Source: Diphasiastrum complanatum (lineage: Eukaryota > Streptophyta > Lycopodiopsida > Lycopodiales > Lycopodiaceae). From it: a stretch of 64,000 nucleotides of DNA. A program made the translations under genes and the position numbers. The stretch is from NCBI GenBank assembly GCA_029204225.1, contig CM055108.1, forward strand, positions 25,427,803 through 25,491,802, in the 5' to 3' direction. The notes under the pieces are model-generated. The model was not told the origin of the DNA, did not search any database, and saw only the letters and a program-made list of their open reading frames with translations. Below, piece by piece: positions 57,072 to 64,000 of the stretch (the stretch's first letter is position 1; each line of letters opens with the position of its first letter).

Positions 57072-58540
57072 CTAGATCAACCAAGAAAGCTTGAGAAACT
57101 TAGCTATGGAAAACATCACATACAAGGAGAATTGCATAAGGGCTAAGGCCAAAACGGTCCTGATAGATGTCATCTTAGCAACAGGTGCAAATGTCTCATC
57201 ATAGTCTAGCCCCTCCTGCTGGGCGTAGCCTTTTGCCACCAACCCTTCTAGTAATGTTGAGTGAGCTCCCATGTGTCGTTCTTGACAATGGAGTCATACT
57301 CCTCATGCATGGCATGTTGCCATCCCTTTTCCTTCACTGCTCCGTGAAAGAACTGCGGCTCATGCATCCATAATTGTGGACATGAGAGCAAAGTTAGTCT
57401 CTTGTCTCTCCTGAGACCTAAGAGATCTTTTGACACCCTGTTCATTGCTCTCTCCTTCCATAATTTGTTCCTCTTTGATTGTTTTTTTTTAATACCACCT
57501 TTAGGTAGCTTCTTCCTAGTGGTAGGCGATGTGGATGGTGACCATGTATCCCATGGTATTGTCTTAGTTTTCCGTTTCTCAACAATTTCACCCTCTGGTA
57601 CTTGGCCAAATTGAGGTCTCGAACTAGCATGTTCGTTCTCCTGTTGTTGCACTTGGTCTTGAGGCTCACAGGTGTCATGACTAGGATCCTCATCCGTGGA
57701 ATCAATCAAGGGTAGGAACTCAATAGTTCTATCTTTCTCCTGCTCCTGTATCTTGGGTGAATGCTCTTCGTCAAAGATGACGTCTCGACTTAGGATCTTC
57801 TTCCTGTTTTTGAGATCATATAGCACATAGGCTTTCTCACCATCACTATACCCAAGGAAGATACACTTTACGGATTTTGCATCAAGTTTCTTCCACAAGT
57901 CCTTTGGTATATGTGCATATGCCGTACACCCAAATACTCAAAAGCTGCCCACTTCGGGCTTGTTGCCACTATGCGCTTCTTCAGGCATGATTCTTGTAGT
58001 CGCTTCTATTCAATAGAAAAACAACAGTTGCTACTGCTTCTGCTTTAAAGGAATTTGGCAACCCCTTCTGCTAAGCCACACCGTTCTGCTGCGGTGTATG
58101 TGGAGCGGAAAACTGTATCTTTATCCCGCATGCCTTGCAAAGGTCTTTGAACTCATCAGAAATATACTCACCACCCTTATCTGACCTGAGAGTCTTTAGC
58201 CTCTTTCCTGTGTGATTTTCCACCAAAGCTTTCCACTGTTTGAGTATTTGAATGCTTCAGATTTTTGTCTTAGAAAATAGATCCATACCTTCCGTGAAAA
58301 GTCATCTACTAAGGTCATGAAATAGTAAGCCCCCCTTGCTGATCTGGTCTGCATGGGACTGCACAAATCTGAATGCACAAGCTCAAGAATCCCCTTGGCC
58401 TTGGTAGCTTTTCCCTTTGGAACCTTTGCCTTTGTTGCTTTCGTAGTGCACAAGCCTCACATGTGTCTGAAGAAGACTTAATGCTAGGAAGATCTACTAA
58501 AAACGTTTCCCAACAAAAGGTATTTTGGGAAATGAACATT
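57072..58540 (-). pseudogene. Ty1/copia integrase to RT start, minus strand
   Basis: Reading leftward: CEACALRKQQRQRF-type zinc-finger end (about 58460-58400), ILELVHSDLCSPMQTRS and YFMTLVDDFSRKVWIYFL (first catalytic Asp), LRSDKGGEYISDEFKDLC (second Asp), FSAPHTPQQNGVA with the Glu position damaged by a stop, then FLGYSDGEKAYVLYD (post-core region). Near 57260 the RT start appears as [31 protein letters not shown]. Frameshifts lie near 58230, 57900 and 57270. RT ends at about 57072 without the catalytic YxDD. It is a distinct copia lineage from family A. Confidence 0.85.
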
Positions 58541-58660
58541 TCTTAGGGGGCGTTTCCCATCTTCAAGGAAACAAGATATGCTGGGAAACACGTTTCCTAG
58601 CCAAAAAGGGCTAGGAAACGCATTCCCCAATACTATGCATCCTAGTAAACTATCACGAAG
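58495..58660. repeat. Hairpin-rich MITE-like sequence with GGGAAACG motifs
   Basis: A perfect hairpin with 12-bp arms CGTTTCCTAGCC/GGCTAGGAAACG lies at 58591-58620. A second, TTTCCCAA...TTGGGAAA, lies at about 58505-58535. The motif CGTTTCC or GGAAACG recurs at least six times in 150 bp, and both ends carry it. It overlaps the 5' end of the minus-strand copia fragment. Confidence 0.7.
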
Positions 58661-58699
58661 TTTCTCAAATATGGACAAAAAGATACAAGAGAGCTTCTT

Positions 58700-59050
58700 G
58701 GAAGATCTATGCCATGCCCAACACCCCTAGAGGGGGGAAGACCCTATGCCAACTATTATGGAAAAACGTCGCTATATTCATGCCTAAGTTTCCTAAAAGC
58801 TTCACCCTCCTGTGAATTTACATCCTTTAGGTTGTTAGTCATTAGTGCAAATTGTATATTAAAATTTTGTCATTCTTCATGGTAAACAAAATTTTTTAAC
58901 CAACATAAATAAGAATCACATTCCATTCATGCATTCAATTGTTTCCATAGCAAAAAGCAACTATGAAGGAGAATTATTTACATTTCCATTTAGTTCTATG
59001 AGTGAGCCATTATGCAAGAATGACATATTGTGGGTTACACTTCTTCAATG
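58700..59050. other. Region without recognised features
   Basis: No gene or repeat could be supported. Confidence 0.5.
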
Positions 59051-59072
59051 ACTCATTACACTCATAAAACAA

Positions 59073-59295
59073 CTATTTTCCAGGTATCATGTCTACTTGG
59101 TATAAACTCATAACTTGGAAGTGTATATTATTGTTATAGCCCAGGAAGACGTGGGGAGATCCGGTCCGATACTTGACTTTTTGCTCTTGTGGCCAGCTTA
59201 CATAGCGGATGTAACTTTGCTTTGTTTCCACCTTTAGTTTCTGTAACAATTTAGAGTTAATAAAATTGTGCGTAGGACCATCATCAAACAAAATA
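59073..59295 (-). pseudogene. Gypsy aspartic protease fragment, minus strand
   Basis: The frame at 59291-59073 starts LFDDGPTHNFINSKLLQKL, the gypsy retropepsin motif (normally D-S-G-A-T-H-N-F-I). Asp is kept but the next residues are altered (DDGPT). Hydrophobic strand residues follow with the block VMSLYQVDMIPGK. RT is not seen further left. Confidence 0.75.
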
Positions 59296-59516
59296 GTTAC
59301 GGCTTGGCCACCTATGAACCCTCCATTCGAATTAGGTCACCGGGGCCAAACACTGCCGTACTAAAACTTCAACGTTCATAAACAATGATATCAACAACCA
59401 AAATTGTTACGGCTTGGCCACCTATGTAGTATGGACCCATCCATTCGAATTAGGTCATGGGGGCCAGACACTGTTGTATTAAAATAACAATGTTCACAAA
59501 CATTATTATCAACAAA
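59296..59516. repeat. 110-bp tandem duplication between gag and protease
   Basis: GTTACGGCTTGGCCACCTATG starts copies at 59296 and 59406. Both continue with CCATTCGAATTAGGTCA, GGGGCCA, ACACTG and AACAATG/GTTCA blocks with moderate divergence. The duplication lies inside the minus-strand gag-protease coding region. Confidence 0.85.
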
Positions 59517-59990
59517 GGATAAATCACTACTAAAATACTAAAATGCATTTTTCCAATTCTTTGGACATTCCTTTGCCACGTGGCCTGGCTCCATGCAATT
59601 AAAGCACAACTTGTCGCTCTTGGCCTTAGCAAAGGTTTTTTGGTCCATCTAGGATCGTTTCTTTGATCCAATAAGCCCTGTAAATGAATCCTTTACTTTT
59701 TCTTTTCCTTTCTTTGAAAAGAAAGAGGACTGCTTGCCCTTTGCCTTGGGCTGTCCACTAGGCTCAAACTTAGCCACTATACGAGAGTCAACGTAGGACT
59801 TAGCATCGCAAACTGCATCTTCGAGGGTAAGAGGCTGGTTTCTTCTAACCTCTAACTAAAAATCTTTGGGTAAACCCAAGATAGAATGCAGCTGCACCAA
59901 AAGGCATTCTCTATTCTAGTAGCAAAACGAGAATACACCTCTTGAAATTCTTGCAAATAAACCTCAAGAGGCCGGGGGTGAATTGTCGCA
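59450..59990 (-). pseudogene. Gypsy gag C-terminal part with zinc knuckle, minus strand
   Basis: The frame near 59680-59540 has QRNDPRWTKK and the zinc knuckle CFNCMEPGHVAKEC in canonical CX2CX4HX4C spacing (with frameshift). Farther upstream (59990-59700) gag-like sequence with ARGKGKQSSFF-type basic stretches is broken by stops. It belongs with the protease at 59073-59295. Confidence 0.7.
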
Positions 59991-60052
59991 TACTGTCGAT
60001 AGTTTATTTTGATCTTGCCTAATAGCAGGAATAGACGGCTCGAAATTCCAAT

Positions 60053-60082
60053 CCCATTGGGTCATAATAATGACCCAATGGG
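60053..60082. repeat. Perfect 13-bp hairpin
   Basis: Arms CCCATTGGGTCAT/ATGACCCAATGGG with loop AATA. The half-motif ATAATAATGACNCAATG recurs right after it (60091-60107). Confidence 0.9.
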
Positions 60083-61500
60083 ACCGGCCATAATAATGAC
60101 ACAATGTGATCCATACTGTAGGCCTGATTGTGGTCTCTCCGATGTATTGGACGTTTCTGAACACAACAGGCCGAAATTGCACAACAGCTGGTCATGCTGG
60201 TTCACAACAATTGCAGGAACCTGTGAAGATCGTCAGACCGAGCTACTAGCTCTTTGGGGTCATTGCACTTATTTCGTACCCAATTTCCCTCAAGTGAGTC
60301 CTTACTTCAGCCAAGTGAGGTTGGCCATATACAAAGGGTTATCTAGGTGGCCTCTATTGGGTGAACTTGTGGAACGCTTGTATGCCACTTTTTGTAATCA
60401 TGAATATGTTCTTGGCATGGAGACTCCTACCTTGTTAGTATAGAAGGAGAGGAGATCTCACTTGATATTCATCCTATCTACCTAGGAGAAGGTGGATGTT
60501 GCACATGTGCATAGCCAGGATGAGAGCTAGCTAGGGGTGGGAGATGGCTGAAGGCGCTAGTGGCAATATGGGACAGTTCTGGCTCAGATCAAAAAATACG
60601 TGTGATTGGGTCGTGTCTGTCCTCCGATCATCGATGAACTCCAAGAACATCCATATCTATCGCGTGAATACGTAGGGGATCCTTGTCATCATCTTGGAAC
60701 AAGGTTTGTTTGCCAACAGTTCTAGAGTTAAAGCCCCCTAGAAGTGAATGTTATCCTTTGTCAGAGAAACTAATGATATCTTCAGAGATCGTGTGAAATG
60801 GAGAACTCCCTGAGCTGTCTGCATATGCTGATATCTTAGGAGGGAAATAACGTGCTGCCATATAGATATCTCTATCCACTCCAATACTCTGTCCAACAAT
60901 CTGGATCCATAAGAACTTTGCTTGCTCATCCTGTTTGGCCATTGATGCGTAGGTTGTAGGGAATTCCTAAAAAGCCGACACCAACTAATACTGTGACCTT
61001 GTCTCCTCTTGGTAGACTGATATCGACGAGAAACCTGGAAAAGTATGCAAGCCTCTGATTTGACTCTCACGAGTCTTTGTGAGGATCAGGATGTCACCAC
61101 TTGGATGAATGTGAGATCATCATCTATGAATATTCGTGTGCCTTTGAGCTTAGTCCTTTGTCTAAGCACTTTCCTTCTGTTATGTAGGGTACATAGTTGC
61201 CCAGAAATGCGTCTCTGGGAAAAACCGTTTCTAGAAAGAAATGCATTTTTGGATCCAGACTCGTTGAAAAGAAAAACAGATACTAAAAAATTAATAGTGA
61301 TTGACAGAATCCAACAATGATTGATGCACCTAAACTGGACCACATTGCACCTGAAACATTCGGCAACCTTCGTTTTTTGAGGGCTTGGAGCTTCTTGGAT
61401 GTGTCTATTGATGTTGAGTTCTTCTCATGCTTGAGGTTGGCAATATCTTCTCGTAGCATAGTGATCTTGTACTTCATTATGCATTAACCTGTTTAACACT
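60083..61500. other. Region upstream of the DUF569 gene, unassigned
   Basis: A plus-strand open frame of 144 codons (60009-60443, part shown ELLALWGHCTYFVPNF, VSPYFSQVRLAIYK) is protein-like but unrecognised, and has no neighbours that support it. Other short ORFs on both strands are shadows. Promoter and 5' UTR of the DUF569 gene must lie here or to its left; no clear TATA box was fixed. Confidence 0.4.
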
Positions 61501-61560
61501 TAGTCATTTGTGAAAAGGTGCAAACAACTTGTGTAATCAGCAGAAGGGGTTGTCACGTAT

Positions 61561-62578
61561 ATGGAGCACTTTAAGTATGCCAGGACAGTCCGTATACGAG
61601 GTCGCCATGGAAAGTACTTGTGGGCAGAGGATGATCGTACTTCTACTACTCAAGACCGAGATGGTGCCTGCGAGTTAGCAATTTGGAGAGTAGAAGTTGT
61701 CGAAGACAACTCGTTTGAAGGAAAACCTTCTGTGATTAGACTAAAGAGCTGTTTTGACACCTATTTGACAGCATCGGAAACACCCTTTTTACTTGGAATG
61801 ACTGGACGAAAAGTTCTGCAGAGTCCTCCAACTACAAAAAACTCGTCTGTTGAATGGGAACCTGTTAGTGACGGATCTCTTGTGAAGTTTAAAACCCGCC
61901 ATGGCAATTACTTGCGGGCCAACGGGGGTCTTCCTCCTTGGAGAAACTCAGTTACTCATGATGTTCCGATTCGGTCAGCAACTGCAGATTGGATACTCTG
62001 GGAAGTCGAGATTGTAGACACTATACAGACAGATGCTCCAGCTCCAGCAAGTCCACATTCCCAGGTATGTCATAATATATATAGCTATTTTGGGATTTAG
62101 ACAATTTACATTATTGTTCGTTAAAGTTTTAGAAATATCAGCACAAGCTATGAATAGTACTCAAATTTCACAATCACTTATGGATGAGCTTGATCAGTAG
62201 TTTCAGTGTTCATGGGGCAGGCATCTTCTTTCAAAATATCATCAAAACCAGATGGGCGTCTTATCTATTATGCTCTTGCAAATGACGATCTTGAGGTCTT
62301 CCAGTCTGGTGATTGGCCTAATTTTCTTTACAAGGGTACAAGTTTGGAGAAACTTAAATCTGCACTGAAGGAGGAGCTTGGTATTGAGGAGGATATTCTT
62401 ATTTGTGCTAGGCATCCTGTGAGCAGTAAACTCTCGCCGTTGCGAATAGAGCTACCACCCAACCATTTGCCGTTACATCTTGTTGTCGTGAAAACTTCTT
62501 CACCTGGTACTTATTATTATGCCTTTTTAATAACCTATGCATGTTGAGACAGCTTTAAGCAATAGCTGTTTGCGCATG

Positions 62579-62644
<66 letters not shown>

Positions 62645-63366
62645 ATGGACAGTTTTTTAATGCTGGCCATTGTCAATTTTTATCCTTAACAGTGTAGCTT
62701 TTTACATTTCCAACATTCCATACTTCGGAAAGTACAAGCACTGCAGTGTATATCTTTCTTACAAAGATAGCAAGCTGTTCAGTAAATTGACACCACTGCC
62801 CGAGCTTTTTCTTAAAATCTCTAATCTTCTTGGGGTAGTTCTGGACAGACATGGAGGTATTGACAGCTCATGGTAATTGTCTCCATGGAGCAGAAGTTGA
62901 ATGTCATTATCAAGAGATTTTTTGAATCACCTCTTACAGTACAAATAAATGATTGACGTTGATCACCCATAGATAGTTAGCAGTACCAAAAACTGGCAAT
63001 CCTTTTCACCTTTCTACTAGAATGAATGCTTTCATGTGAAATTCAGCTTGTACTCACTTTTGTTATGCCTGAAATGGGCTTGTTGCAATGACTACCGAAG
63101 ATGTTCTCATAGTTGAAGAAGTAAGATCTGGGAATAGCTAGAGGATATGGAAATTAGCAATGAACAGAAGTGAACATAAGCTGAAGTCAGTAATTCGTGC
63201 TTGCAGCTCTGGAATTGATGATCGATCCTTTTTGTTCTTTTCCTTTCAATTCCCATAAGACCTTGTAGTTAGTTGTTTCATCTGCTGAGAAGATTTTCAT
63301 CACCTGATTTGCCATTCTTGCAACATTTCACTTTCAGGTGATGGCAAGGCTTCTTTATTTCCCTAA
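61561..63366 (+). CDS. DUF569 family protein
   Basis: Exon 1 (61561-62064, ATG to CAG|GTATGT) encodes 168 residues: a beta-trefoil/fascin-like DUF569 domain with ARTVRIRGRHGKYLWAEDD, IRLKSCFDTYLTASETPFLL, WEPVSDGSLVKFKTRHGNYL and WILWEVEIVD. Exon 2 (62221-62506, phase 0 after GGGGCAG) encodes the second conserved part: SFKISSKPDGRLIYYALAN, WPNFLYKGTSLEKLKSALKEE and HPVSSKLSPLRIELPPNHLP. The last exon is uncertain: 63338-63366 gives PGDGKASLFP and a stop; an alternative acceptor at about 63532 gives PAAKSFT and a stop. The protein would be about 270 residues, close to other plant DUF569 proteins, whose function is unknown; actin-crosslinking-like folds have been proposed. No frame breaks, so probably functional. 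Confidence 0.85.
62582..62643. repeat. (AG)n microsatellite, about 62 bp, in DUF569 intron
   Basis: Perfect AG array in the intron after exon 2. Confidence 0.98.
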
Positions 63367-63369
63367 TCT

Positions 63370-63919
63370 TCTTTGTCATTGCTTGTGTGTAACAGGGTGT
63401 GGACTTGAATTTTTCATTTTTAGATAGTCTTGTCAAAATATTGTTTGAGAGGGGCTTATTTGAGCATCAATTTGCTATCTATGCTCCACTGCAATTTGTG
63501 TACTAAACCAATTGTATGCTTGATTCTTGCAGCTGCGAAGTCGTTCACTTAGTGTTATATGAATTTGGAGAAAGAACCATTGCCTGAACAGTTGCCAATT
63601 TGTTACACAATGTCTTGACAAAGCCTGCAGAAATGAAGGAGCATTGTTCAGCTTGGAAATGCCAACAAGAGAAACTTTCTATGTTGAGCCCTATGCATTG
63701 CCAACTTACTCTCTGGTTATGCTACAGTACTAGAGATGGAGCAAGCCTTCTTGCTATTTAGCTTTTGGGAACCGATAAAGTTGTCATTTGTTAGTTGAAA
63801 ACTTGCTCCTGAGTGTGTCAATTTGATTTGGTGAACATGAAACTTATTGCTGAAAAGCTGTCTCCTTATCAAACATGAGTTTCACCCCAAGTTTTGTGTC
63901 TAGTTTGGACTTGATTTCC

Positions 63920-63965
<46 letters not shown>

Positions 63966-64000
63966 GAACTGGACTGGTTTGGGCACCTTCTACTCCTTTT
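63370..64000 (+). other. 3' region of DUF569 gene
   Basis: The alternative last exon, if used, begins at about 63532 after a good TTCTTGCAG acceptor; the rest is probably 3' UTR. No AATAAA was found; weaker plant signals may serve. Confidence 0.4.
63923..63961. repeat. (TA)n microsatellite, about 39 bp
   Basis: Perfect TA array near the window end, beyond the DUF569 coding exons. Confidence 0.97.

Overview
The window is nuclear DNA from a land plant. Evidence: intron-rich genes with plant GT-AG splice sites, a plant-type ALWAYS EARLY/LIN-9 gene, a DUF569 gene, chromoviral Ty3/gypsy and several Ty1/copia elements, and very long (AG)n/(CT)n microsatellites. The species cannot be named from the sequence. 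A fern or another repeat-rich non-model plant would fit, but this is a guess.

Left part (1-19.9 kb): a multi-exon ALWAYS EARLY (ALY) gene on the plus strand. At least 15 coding exons (8241-19772) join in frame into about 1,103 codons, covering the acidic/basic linker, the DIRP domain, a Tudor-like basic region and the conserved C-terminus. The SANT/Myb exons expected at the N-terminus are not visible and probably lie upstream of base 1. If so, the decayed chromovirus (about 493-5094) and two divergently oriented LINE remnants (5.2-6.5 kb minus, 6.6-7.3 kb plus) sit in one ALY intron of at least 8 kb. Another 3.6-kb intron splits the DIRP region and holds gypsy debris; a 1.5-kb intron holds a MITE-like element built from ACGGTTC motifs.

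Middle (20-52 kb): no host gene recognised. About 5 kb of unassignable AT-rich DNA with tandem duplications is followed by nested LTR-retrotransposon debris. At least four fragments belong to one Ty1/copia family (25.3-26.7, 34.8-36.2, 37.1-38.0, 47.4-50.2 kb), including two of its LTRs in opposite orientation. A second copia lineage lies on the minus strand (27.4-28.3 kb) and a copia gag on the minus strand at 51.1-52.1 kb. Two copies of a non-chromoviral gypsy family (31.5-34.8 plus; 47.3-42.9 minus) carry a large additional ORF. In the minus copy it lies directly 3' of integrase, where an env-like gene would be, but it shows a low-complexity/coiled-coil/novel C-terminal domain layout instead of anything env-like. 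This is the most interesting unexplained protein in the window.

Right part (52-64 kb): hairpin-rich MITE-like sequences, a Tat/Athila-type primer-binding site with a permuted inverted copy, a minus-strand copia pol fragment (58.5-57.1 kb), a minus-strand gypsy gag-protease fragment (59.7-59.1 kb), and an intact-looking DUF569 gene on the plus strand (61561 to about 63.4-63.6 kb). Only ALY and DUF569 look like functional host genes; all transposon coding regions seen carry stops, frameshifts or deletions.
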